From a virus, in IMG/VR virus record IMGVR_UViG_3300020056_000961, positions 1 to 22,274 of that record: 22,274 bases of DNA. One strand, written 5' to 3'. Shown here in pieces: positions 1 through 5,875 of this stretch (within the stretch, counting starts at the first letter, position 1; the number at the start of each line of letters is the position of its first letter). Below the pieces are notes generated by a model. The model saw only the letters and a program-made list of their open reading frames with translations. It made no database searches and was not told the DNA's origin. Position numbers and translations under genes: made by a program.

Positions 1-725
1 TTAATTTGCTTGTTTTGGAAATATAATTCAATACTTTGATCTGCAATAGTTGTGTTTTTAAGTTTTCCATAAAATTCATAACCTTCTGGAAAGAATGTTC
101 TTTCACGCATTTTAAAAAGATACAAAGGAACATTGTAATCGGCACACATATTATCCCATACATAAATGTCCTTAAAAAAGTCTCTTTGTTCTAAATGTGT
201 GTTCAATTCAAAGAAAGTTTTAATGTCCATATAGGAAGATTTTCTTATATCAGGCTCTGTCAATCCCTGTTCATAACTAAATTTAAGTCCAGGAAAATTT
301 TCATAATCTCCTTGATGGGGCTTTTGATATAATTGAAAATAGTCTCCTTCAATAGTTTTGTCCATATATCTATCAACTAGGCCATCTTCAGTTGTGCCTA
401 CATCGTGAGTAAAATGATCAACAGGTACTATATCAGGAGAAAGTTTTTGATTAAAAGATAGTGTAAATCTATTAAGACTACTTAATAGAACAAATACTTC
501 GTCAATGTCATTGTACTTGTTAAACATTGCTCGTATGTAATCAGTGTATTGTCTAATACTTGCACCGGGCATAGCATAGACAATACATTTTTTATTATTT
601 AATTTTGCATATTCTAAAACATAGCTGTTATCGTTCCAGTTAGTAAAACTATCAGGACCAACTTCTCCAGCTTTTGTTTTGTATCCGCAGGTATGACTGT
701 CGCCAATAAAAAGTGTTCTAGTCAT
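1..725 (-). CDS. SGNH/GDSL hydrolase-like protein, 3' truncated by window edge
   Basis: The frame is open from ATG at 725 to the window edge, about 241 codons with no stop, so the C-terminus is missing. I checked the translation codon by codon. The N-terminus MTRTLFIGDSHTCGYKT has a hydrophobic strand followed by GDSH, which fits block I (GDS) of SGNH/GDSL esterases, the block that carries the nucleophilic Ser. The sequence continues with CIVYAMPGAS, a plausible block II Gly region. The DxxH catalytic pair normally sits near the C-terminus and would lie outside the window, so activity cannot be judged. The start overlaps the stop of the upstream 68-aa gene by 8 nt, consistent with translational coupling. 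A second GDS-type protein sits at 13093-13674. The fold assignment is inferred from one motif; substrate unknown. Confidence 0.6.
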   Translation of the reverse strand, partial: MTRTLFIGDSHTCGYKTKAGEVGPDSFTNWNDNSYVLEYAKLNNKKCIVYAMPGASIRQYTDYIRAMFNKYNDIDEVFVLLSSLNRFTLSFNQKLSPDIVPVDHFTHDVGTTEDGLVDRYMDKTIEGDYFQLYQKPHQGDYENFPGLKFSYEQGLTEPDIRKSSYMDIKTFFELNTHLEQRDFFKDIYVWDNMCADYNVPLYLFKMRERTFFPEGYEFYGKLKNTTIADQSIELYFQNKQI

Positions 726-924
726 TAAAATATTTGTTTAACATTTCTAATCTATCATCTGCTTGTGCCATAGCATCAAGTTCTTTTTGGATAGTTTCGA
801 TGATGTCAGAATGCTCACCGATGCCTACAACTTTTTCCATGTATACATCAATGTTTGTTTTATGCAGTTTGACTTCTGCTTCTGCATGGGCTCTTGCCGC
901 TTCAATCAATCTTTGTTTCAACAT
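718..924 (-). CDS. Small conserved-looking acidic helical protein, unknown function
   Basis: A 68-aa protein, MLKQRLIEAARAHAEAEV..., predicted largely alpha-helical from its Ala/Glu/Leu pattern. It has no Cys, no membrane segment and no catalytic motif that I can recognise. The central GIGEHSDIIETIQKELD stretch looks like a conserved core. From memory, small proteins of this pattern occur in marine T4-like phages without assigned function. The start codon overlaps the end of the HIT-family gene by 7 nt, and the stop overlaps the start of the downstream SGNH-like gene by 8 nt, so it sits inside one tightly coupled run. Coding status is well supported by this packing. Function unknown. Confidence 0.75.
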   Translation of the reverse strand: MLKQRLIEAARAHAEAEVKLHKTNIDVYMEKVVGIGEHSDIIETIQKELDAMAQADDRLEMLNKYFND

Positions 925-1349
925 AAATCTCCTTCTAAGATCTTATTAGTAGCATCTACAACTTCTTGCGTAGTATAATTGCCGTTTATTTTTTTATATA
1001 TTTCATTTGTTTTGTAATTGCCTTTTTCTGGTATAACGTGCCTAACGCCTCCTGTTGGATCTTTCATGTCACCTTTCCGGCGTGGAATAAGATGAACATG
1101 TGGCCAGTCGATAGTTTGACCTGCCGCTTCTCCACAGTTTTGTCCAATGTTGAATGCTTCACAATATCCGCGATCAACCCAATCATAGCCCCATTTGTAT
1201 GCGGCTTCGAAACACTTACTTAAATCCTGCCATGTTTGTTCTTTTGGTACAAAAAGAATATGTCCTTCTGTAACAGGATATTTGTCTTTGTAAACTGTAA
1301 AGTCTTTTGTATCTATTAATACATCAGTCCAAGGTTTATTTTTGCTCAT
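918..1349 (-). CDS. HIT-family nucleotide hydrolase/transferase-like protein
   Basis: A 143-aa protein of usual HIT-domain length. The histidine-triad region is seen near residues 83-91 as TIDWPHVHLIPRR, with the typical preceding strand VTEGHILFVPKE. HIT proteins bind nucleotides and hydrolyse or transfer nucleoside monophosphates through the middle His of HxHxH. Here the first His position is Trp while the last two (HVH) remain, so the nucleophile is kept but the triad is incomplete. The start overlaps the end of the upstream 2OG oxygenase by 14 nt, and the gene couples to a 68-aa protein downstream. Its neighbours (phosphoribosyltransferase, 2OG oxygenase) fit nucleotide metabolism, but the substrate cannot be told from sequence. 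Confidence 0.85.
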   Translation of the reverse strand: MSKNKPWTDVLIDTKDFTVYKDKYPVTEGHILFVPKEQTWQDLSKCFEAAYKWGYDWVDRGYCEAFNIGQNCGEAAGQTIDWPHVHLIPRRKGDMKDPTGGVRHVIPEKGNYKTNEIYKKINGNYTTQEVVDATNKILEGDLC

Positions 1350-1944
1350 GTAATGCCGCCAAGTTAAAACTGATTGTTACTCTTTCCTGATCTGCCATTT
1401 GTTGGTCAACACGATGCATCAACCAACTAGGAAATAAAATTAATCTACCTGTTTTAGGTTTTATACTGTAGCTAGATGTATTATATGAATTTGCTTCATT
1501 AGTTTGCATCCAAGGCCAATTACTATTTTTGTTAGAATCTAAAAATGTTATTGGAGAATCGTTTTCATTTGCTTGTACATAATACACGCCACTCCAAGTA
1601 GCAGGAATATGATTATGTTCAGGATGAACTCCAAACTGTCTTGTAATACTAAACCAGCTACCTGTAAACATTATTCCGCCATCTATACCAATTAACTTGT
1701 TAGCAGATTTGCCACATTCTTCAATAAATGACTTTAATTCTTTACATTCTTCCATGTCTAGTGCTTGTGTATACGGATTGTAATTTGTATAACTATTAGC
1801 ACTATAAGGAATAGGATTTTGGTCTTTTGACTCAATATCTTTCATCTTTGGTACTAGTACATCTGCTAAAATGTCTGCACTAGGAAATTCTGTACCTAGT
1901 AAAGGCACAGGAAATAAATCTAATTTGTCCATATTAATTTGCAT
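1336..1944 (-). CDS. 2OG-Fe(II) oxygenase-like protein (TIGR02466/prolyl-hydroxylase-like)
   Basis: A 202-aa protein with the double-stranded beta-helix signature of 2-oxoglutarate/Fe(II) dioxygenases. HPEHNHIPATWSGVYYV lies around residues 107-123. A later RLILFPSWLMHRV (about 165-178) supplies the distal His, and the Arg/Ser-containing ERVTISFNL strand is where 2OG normally binds. This layout (HxH or HxN near SGVYYV, then LFPSWLMH) matches the TIGR02466-type phage oxygenases known from marine T4-like genomes. Substrate is unknown; candidates are protein side chains or modified bases. ATG at 1944 overlaps the upstream phosphoribosyltransferase stop by 11 nt and has AGGA 4 nt upstream. An alternative ATG lies 12 nt further in. 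Confidence is high for the fold, low for the reaction. Confidence 0.8.
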   Translation of the reverse strand: MQINMDKLDLFPVPLLGTEFPSADILADVLVPKMKDIESKDQNPIPYSANSYTNYNPYTQALDMEECKELKSFIEECGKSANKLIGIDGGIMFTGSWFSITRQFGVHPEHNHIPATWSGVYYVQANENDSPITFLDSNKNSNWPWMQTNEANSYNTSSYSIKPKTGRLILFPSWLMHRVDQQMADQERVTISFNLAALHEQK

Positions 1945-2467
1945 ATGTTCCTACGTTCTCCCAAGGATATACTAACCATACATCCTTTTCTAATTTGTTA
2001 ACTTCGTCACATGAATAAGAAACTTGATCAAACTCACTAGACAAATTTTCTGTTAAAACTGCAAAGCGTACATTATTACCCCAAACATTATTCCAATCTT
2101 CATGTCTTGGTAAACACCCTGCAGGCCAATCTTCTTTGATCCAATTAAATGTTGCACCGGTATCATTAATATCATCTACAATAAGTATATTCTTTTTCAT
2201 ATCTGTAGCGTCACTGTCTGGATATCCGAGTGCATCAACAGCCATCCAATTATTACTTTCTAAACCATGTACAGCATCACGTAAACTAACTTTAAGTGCT
2301 TCGCAACGTATACCAGTCATGTTACTTATTATTGTGGCAGGAACATTGCCGCCTCTTGTGATGCCAACAATATAATCTGGACGCCAATTGTCTGTGTACA
2401 TTTGATTAACAATGCTTACACACATACGTTCTATATCTTCCCAAGTATAAATTTTTTTATCTAGCAT
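1934..2467 (-). CDS. Type I phosphoribosyltransferase-domain protein
   Basis: A 177-aa protein with the PRPP-binding loop ILIVDDINDTGATF at about residues 94-107, preceded by strand DYIVGITRGGNVPA. Together these are the type I PRTase core (hypoxanthine/xanthine/orotate PRTases and regulators). Such enzymes transfer ribose-5-phosphate from PRPP to a base, usually in purine or pyrimidine salvage. The specificity hood is not recognisable, so the base is unknown. The C-terminal part is Trp/Asn-rich and may be lineage-specific. The gene starts inside the 3' end of the cupin gene (11-nt overlap) with GAGGA upstream and couples to the 2OG oxygenase. Given the deazaguanine-like genes nearby, a role in modified-base salvage is possible but only inferred. 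Confidence 0.85.
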   Translation of the reverse strand: MLDKKIYTWEDIERMCVSIVNQMYTDNWRPDYIVGITRGGNVPATIISNMTGIRCEALKVSLRDAVHGLESNNWMAVDALGYPDSDATDMKKNILIVDDINDTGATFNWIKEDWPAGCLPRHEDWNNVWGNNVRFAVLTENLSSEFDQVSYSCDEVNKLEKDVWLVYPWENVGTYAN

Positions 2468-2939
2468 TTAAATATTCCTCATTGTGTATCCAACGATAAC
2501 CTTGTGTTTTTTTATGGGTTACAAATCCCCATTCTTTACATTTGCGTCCCATAAAGAAAATACTTGTACATGGAATTTCATTTCCGTTTTCATCTTTTGC
2601 TAGTTCTAACCAATGTAAATCATTTGCTTTTCTAAATCTAATACTACCAGGTCCACGCCAAACTCTAGTTGCACCTACTACTGCACCCTCTTGAGAATGA
2701 ACAGGAATCCATTCGTAGTATCCGCCTACTAAAATTAAAGCACCCCAGTTCCAAGGATGATCATGTAGTGTAGGTTCATCACTAACTAGAACTTTGTGTA
2801 GCGTAATATTAAATGGAAAGTTTTTTCGTTCTTTTAAAAATAGATAATAACGGATAAGGTAAGGTACCTTTCCGTCTCTGTCTGTAATTACTCGACGTCT
2901 GCCGAGCTTGTCCATAATTTTAGAAAGGAATTTCATCAT
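2457..2939 (-). CDS. Cupin-like small beta-barrel protein
   Basis: A protein of 160 aa from ATG 2939 (AGAGG 5 nt upstream); a second ATG at 2936 is equally possible. The upstream TTG reading is unlikely. The core LHDHPWNWGALILVGGYYEW near residues 57-77 carries the HxH metal-binding pair of cupins. The later strand GSIRFRKANDLHWLEL supplies a further His, as in cupin motif 2. The family covers isomerases, dioxygenases and sugar-binding proteins, so function cannot be named. No cofactor-specific residues are obvious. The start overlaps the end of the DDEIPF-tailed gene by about 20 nt, and its 3' end overlaps the phosphoribosyltransferase start, placing it in a single operon. Confidence 0.7.
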   Translation of the reverse strand: MMKFLSKIMDKLGRRRVITDRDGKVPYLIRYYLFLKERKNFPFNITLHKVLVSDEPTLHDHPWNWGALILVGGYYEWIPVHSQEGAVVGATRVWRGPGSIRFRKANDLHWLELAKDENGNEIPCTSIFFMGRKCKEWGFVTHKKTQGYRWIHNEEYLNAR

Positions 2940-3270
2940 CAATACCTCTTTCCTTTAGTTTGCCTTTGTAGTCTTGTTCACATAATTTGTATACATGTTT
3001 AAAATTATTATATGCTTTTGCTAGTGCTGGATATTCTTCACACATATTATTAACTCTATCTAAACTAGGCATAGTATCTTCAAATGCTTTTTGATCCATA
3101 CCAGTAAAAGTTATGTTGCTTAAATCTATAGTATCATCAATTCCAATTGAATAAGTTGTATCTATAGGAGTAGTTGTTATAGTTGATGTACTCATATTTT
3201 GCCAGTCAATACTATAATCCGAATATCCTACATCAACAGTCAATTTATTATCATTGTTTGATTGTGTCAT
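2920..3270 (-). CDS. Acidic protein with SSB-like DDEIPF C-terminal tip, unknown function
   Basis: A 116-aa protein from ATG 3270, chosen because GGAG lies 9 nt upstream. A longer frame starting at 3366 would overlap the glycosyltransferase deeply. The N-terminal half is Ser/Thr/Asp-rich and probably disordered. The C-terminal half (DRVNNMCEEYPALAKAYNNF... onward) is helical with aromatic residues. It ends in GIDDEIPF, matching the acidic tip of bacterial single-stranded DNA-binding proteins (DDxIPF), which recruits replication and repair partners. No OB fold is visible, so it is not itself an SSB homologue that I can recognise. I infer a possible adaptor role, but convergence on a short acidic tail by chance cannot be excluded. 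It overlaps the glycosyltransferase 3' end by 20 nt. Confidence 0.7.
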   Translation of the reverse strand: MTQSNNDNKLTVDVGYSDYSIDWQNMSTSTITTTPIDTTYSIGIDDTIDLSNITFTGMDQKAFEDTMPSLDRVNNMCEEYPALAKAYNNFKHVYKLCEQDYKGKLKERGIDDEIPF

Positions 3271-4294
3271 ATAGCTGGGCTCCGCTGAAGAATTCTTTAT
3301 TAAGTTTCGTAACTTGTTTGTTAATGCTTGGTAGATAGTCTTCATAATTTTCCATATAGTTAACAATTAGTTTCATTAGTTCACCTTTGCATTGATTATA
3401 ACAGAAATAATCTTCAGTCCATGAACTAGGATATTTAAACTCTGGTAGTGCCATTTCTGAATAACTTAGTCTATCAGGAACCATAGGAATAGCATCTACT
3501 AGTGCGCCTTCATACCAACTGATACCTAGTGTTTCTTGTAGGTTAGCACTAAACACTAGTTTAGCTTCGCCTAGCAGATTATGATATTCATTTTTACTTA
3601 ATGACTGTTCTTGGCACACAACAAATTCATATTGGGGAAGTTGTGTTTTAAGATCTCTAAAAATATCAACTTGTTTCTCAGGAGCAATACGATGCGGAAA
3701 GAGTATAAGATCCCTCTTCTGCATACCTTTGTAACTGTCTAAACTATTCTTAAGATACTCCATAGGCCAACCAACACGATGTGGTTTGCTACCTTCAATA
3801 TCTAAACTTTCTGCAAACAAGTCTATGTGGAATTCACTTGCAAAGAAATTATCGTCGAAACAATCATACATTGCTTGTTCAGTATTTCTTACCCAAGGTT
3901 TATCACCTATTAATCGTCCCAAGAAATCATGGGGGTCATAACTACCAGCATGCCACAAGCCACCAATGCGAACATCAACACCCAATAGCTCTGCCATGTA
4001 GCGTAGTTGTAACACTGTAGGATTCCAGGCATCGGTATACAAAAAATAATCGCCAGTCTTGATTTTCCCTTCACAGAACATTTCTCCTATCTGTTCAAGT
4101 TGTTTTGACTTGTACACATTAGTACCACCAAAATTGAGAAAAGCCCCAGGTGTTGTAGCCTGAGGTGTTTCTCCACCACTGATGGTAACTACCTTTTCGT
4201 TTGTAGATCGTTGAAGTTGACGTGGAAGATGTTCCTTCCACTGTTTAGTATAACGTGTATCAACAGCTTCGATATCTACTATATAGATAGTCAT
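3251..4294 (-). CDS. GT-B glycosyltransferase, tRNA-queuosine mannosyltransferase (GTDC1)-like
   Basis: A 347-aa protein with a C-terminal GT-B/GT4-type half. RDLILFPHRIAPEKQ lies around residues 193-207, and ANLQETLGISWYEGALVDA with IPMVPDRLSYSEM follows around 250-280. The ExxxxxxxE-like pattern binds the nucleotide sugar donor in GT4 enzymes. The order (strand-HR-x-EK, then a Tyr/Leu helix, then E-x-G-x-x-x-x-E-A followed by PxRLxYxE) resembles GTDC1/QTMAN, which mannosylates queuosine in tRNA. This is a comparison from memory, not an alignment. ATG 4294 overlaps the upstream stop as TAATG and has GGAG 6 nt upstream. Lying downstream of the QueD-like and TGT-like genes, it could glycosylate a deazaguanine base. 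A general phage glycan or DNA glucosylation role is the alternative. Confidence 0.75.
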   Translation of the reverse strand: MTIYIVDIEAVDTRYTKQWKEHLPRQLQRSTNEKVVTISGGETPQATTPGAFLNFGGTNVYKSKQLEQIGEMFCEGKIKTGDYFLYTDAWNPTVLQLRYMAELLGVDVRIGGLWHAGSYDPHDFLGRLIGDKPWVRNTEQAMYDCFDDNFFASEFHIDLFAESLDIEGSKPHRVGWPMEYLKNSLDSYKGMQKRDLILFPHRIAPEKQVDIFRDLKTQLPQYEFVVCQEQSLSKNEYHNLLGEAKLVFSANLQETLGISWYEGALVDAIPMVPDRLSYSEMALPEFKYPSSWTEDYFCYNQCKGELMKLIVNYMENYEDYLPSINKQVTKLNKEFFSGAQLYDTIKQ

Positions 4295-4506
4295 TAATTT
4301 CTCCGATAGTTTTGCTTCCTTGCAGTATTTCTAGCTTTGGCACGTAAGTAGTTTTGATGCTTTTTATAAGCCTGCCAAACCGGTGCATCTTCTTTGTATA
4401 AATCTTTTTCATTAAAGACTTTACCTTCGAAGCGACAATAATCGCGATACTTGTCCAAGTCGTTAAACACTTTAGTATACGCTTCACGATTAAATTTAAT
4501 ATCCAT
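4294..4506 (-). CDS. Small basic protein, unknown function
   Basis: A 70-aa protein, MDIKFNREAYTKVFNDLDKY..., rich in Lys, Arg and Tyr with a basic C-terminus (KARNTARKQNYRRN). It has no recognisable domain. The charge pattern could suit nucleic-acid binding, but this is inference. It sits between the QueD-like gene (15-nt gap) and the glycosyltransferase, whose ATG shares the last base of its stop (TAATG). The GGAG used by the glycosyltransferase lies inside its last codons. A 107-aa reading in another frame over 4260-4583 has poor packing and was not called. Confidence 0.7.
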   Translation of the reverse strand: MDIKFNREAYTKVFNDLDKYRDYCRFEGKVFNEKDLYKEDAPVWQAYKKHQNYLRAKARNTARKQNYRRN

Positions 4507-4521
4507 TTTACCATATAGTCC

Positions 4522-5040
4522 TTATGCTTTGTTTGATGGGTAAGAGATAACACAGCCATTTTCTCCGTCTTCGGAGACTTCAATTTCTACAAAGCGGCCG
4601 GGGTACTTTGCATTAATTTTTTCATATAGTTCGTCAGCAATCATTTCACATGATTTGTAATCTAAAAGAAGCACTTCACTGTCGGTTGAGCTCTGTCCTT
4701 CACTTCCTTGATTATTTGTTCCGTTATCGGTTCCTGAGTAGAGTCTTTCGAGCCATCGTTTGAACTGGATGAACTCGATGTCTCTATCGTTGTGGTACAC
4801 TCCGATACGCACCCTGAAATGGAAAATATGACGATGAGGATAACCAAGAAACGAAACATCATCCCAGTCACCTGTCGCAAGTTTTGGATCATCTAGTGCC
4901 GCAGGATACTTGTGTATCCCTTCCTTTTTGAATGTTACCCATATGGATCTATTTACCTTATTTTCCATATATTGTTTTTTATCTTCTTCTCGCATCATGC
5001 GTAGCATACCTTCATAGTATCGTTCATTTTGTTTATTCAT
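4522..5040 (-). CDS. QueD-like/6-pyruvoyl-tetrahydropterin synthase-fold protein (divergent)
   Basis: Up to 172 aa. The T-fold layout is visible in order. FKKEGIHKYPAAL supplies a first His. GYPHRHIFHFRVRI gives the HxH zinc pair on a beta strand, matching HGHNY of PTPS/QueD. DRDIEFIQFKRWLE corresponds to the MVxDFxxLK helix. KSCEMIADELYEKI followed by VEIEVSEDGENGCV matches PTxExIA and the VxVxET segment. QueD converts dihydroneopterin triphosphate to carboxytetrahydropterin in preQ0 synthesis. A Gly/Ser/Thr/Asn-rich insert (about residues 100-121) interrupts the fold. The start is uncertain: the -10 box of a strong promoter overlaps ATG 5040, so transcripts from it would miss this codon, and ATGs at 4998, 4995 or 4968 are alternatives. 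The fold call is inferred from motifs. Confidence 0.6.
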   Translation of the reverse strand: MNKQNERYYEGMLRMMREEDKKQYMENKVNRSIWVTFKKEGIHKYPAALDDPKLATGDWDDVSFLGYPHRHIFHFRVRIGVYHNDRDIEFIQFKRWLERLYSGTDNGTNNQGSEGQSSTDSEVLLLDYKSCEMIADELYEKINAKYPGRFVEIEVSEDGENGCVISYPSNKA

Positions 5041-5067
5041 TATACGCTCACTTTAGTGGTTTGTCAA
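5039..5067 (-). promoter_or_regulatory. Perfect sigma70 promoter overlapping the QueD-like start
   Basis: Minus-strand TTGACA (5062-5067), a 17-nt spacer, then TATAAT (5039-5044). The -35 lies in the last codons of the 171-aa gene, and the -10 shares bases with ATG 5040. A start near 5032 would lie inside the annotated QueD-like frame, so transcripts from it must use a later ATG (4998, 4995 or 4968) or serve only downstream genes. Confidence 0.75.
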
Positions 5068-5563
5068 GTCCATATTTTGTCCAATCTGTGAATTTTTCTC
5101 TATCCATCAAATCATGCAAACTATGACACCAGACGCCTGGGTTGGTTGCCTTAAAATCTTTATCATCAATTTTCAACATAGTGTTGTAATTCCACAGTTT
5201 CACGTAAGGCACTGGAACACGAAGTTGTGGGATAAAGTTCTCATATTCGGTTAAACCGGATTCTAAAAATTCTTCTGCAAGAGCAATAGGAATATCTAAG
5301 CTACATAATTTATCAGTTGCTAGATATGCTTTGATCATATTTTCCCATGCTCGCCATTCGTCATCTGTTTTAGGATTAAAACTATGATTAGCACCAAAGA
5401 AGATATGTTTAATTCCATCTCCTAATCTTTCTTGTATTTCATTTGCAGGTTGAACACCAGTAACAAATAACGTTGCCATTCCGTATGCAGGAGTTTTTTC
5501 TACTTCACGTCCTACAAAGTAAATAACATCATCTTTTATTCCTTGATTATAATTTCTTTTCAT
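5048..5563 (-). CDS. Conserved-looking alpha/beta protein, unknown function
   Basis: A 171-aa protein. ATG 5563 is preferred over ATG 5569 because AAGG lies 6 nt upstream of it and directly abuts the other. Alternating strands and helices are seen: VIYFVGREVEKTP, TLFVTGV, HIFFGANHSFNP, LDIPIALAEEFLE and VPYVKLWNYNTMLKID. This suggests a Rossmann or partial TIM-type fold. There is no CxxxCxxC, so it is not a radical-SAM QueE. I know of no named family for it, although its consistent position between a TGT-like and a QueD-like gene hints at a shared pathway. Its 3' end contains the -35 box of a perfect sigma70 promoter. It overlaps the preceding 42-aa gene by 17 nt. Confidence 0.75.
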   Translation of the reverse strand: MKRNYNQGIKDDVIYFVGREVEKTPAYGMATLFVTGVQPANEIQERLGDGIKHIFFGANHSFNPKTDDEWRAWENMIKAYLATDKLCSLDIPIALAEEFLESGLTEYENFIPQLRVPVPYVKLWNYNTMLKIDDKDFKATNPGVWCHSLHDLMDREKFTDWTKYGLDKPLK

Positions 5564-5675
5564 CTTCATCCTTAACCATAACGTTTATTTTTACAATACC
5601 TTTTTCATTACTAGCAATAAAAAATTCCAATTTGTTTTCAATAAAAATGGCTTTTAGTTCTTTAAGTGTTATCAT
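5547..5675 (-). CDS. 42-aa small protein, unknown function
   Basis: A short open frame translated by hand. It starts MITLKELKAIFIENK, continues through LEFFIASNEKGIVKINVMV and ends in KDEDEKKL, terminating in TAA at 5547-5549. Its ATG overlaps the stop of the upstream DUF465-like gene as ATGA (5672-5675), the coupling style used throughout the window, and it fills what would otherwise be an unexplained gap. Predicted as one helix plus two strands with an acidic and basic tail. No homology is recognised. It overlaps the start of the 171-aa gene by 17 nt. Coding status rests on packing and lack of stops, not on motif evidence. Confidence 0.55.
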   Translation of the reverse strand: MITLKELKAIFIENKLEFFIASNEKGIVKINVMVKDEDEKKL

Positions 5676-5875
5676 CCTAAACTTTTCAGCTCTCTTTCCA
5701 ATCTATGTATTTCGTCTTTAAACCAAAGTTTTTTAGTTTTAAGCCTATGTATGTTTTCTTCACGTTCGAATGTATTATACATTGTTTTTATTTCGTCGTC
5801 AAGAGCTCTATGTTTCCGATATAGCTCTTGTAAATGTACTGCGATTTTATTGTGTCGCTCCGTGAAGTTGCTCAT
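5672..5875 (-). CDS. DUF465/YdcH-like small coiled-coil protein
   Basis: A 67-aa protein predicted as two helices. The pattern HLQELYRKHRALDDEI followed by RLKTKKLWFKDEIHRLE matches the DUF465 (YdcH) consensus, in which an LxxxHxxLDxEI helix is followed by LKxxKLxLKDEI. The family is widespread in proteobacteria and is small and helical with no firm function. Start ATG 5875 overlaps the end of the TGT-like gene by 29 nt, and its TGA overlaps the next ATG. The resemblance is to a host-type family, so acquisition from a bacterial host is plausible but unproven. Confidence 0.7.
   Translation of the reverse strand: MSNFTERHNKIAVHLQELYRKHRALDDEIKTMYNTFEREENIHRLKTKKLWFKDEIHRLERELKSLG

Noticed and set aside
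4260-4583. 107-aa open frame overlapping the 70-aa gene and the glycosyltransferase start
   Set aside because: It overlaps three well-packed genes in another frame and has no plausible Shine-Dalgarno or domain.
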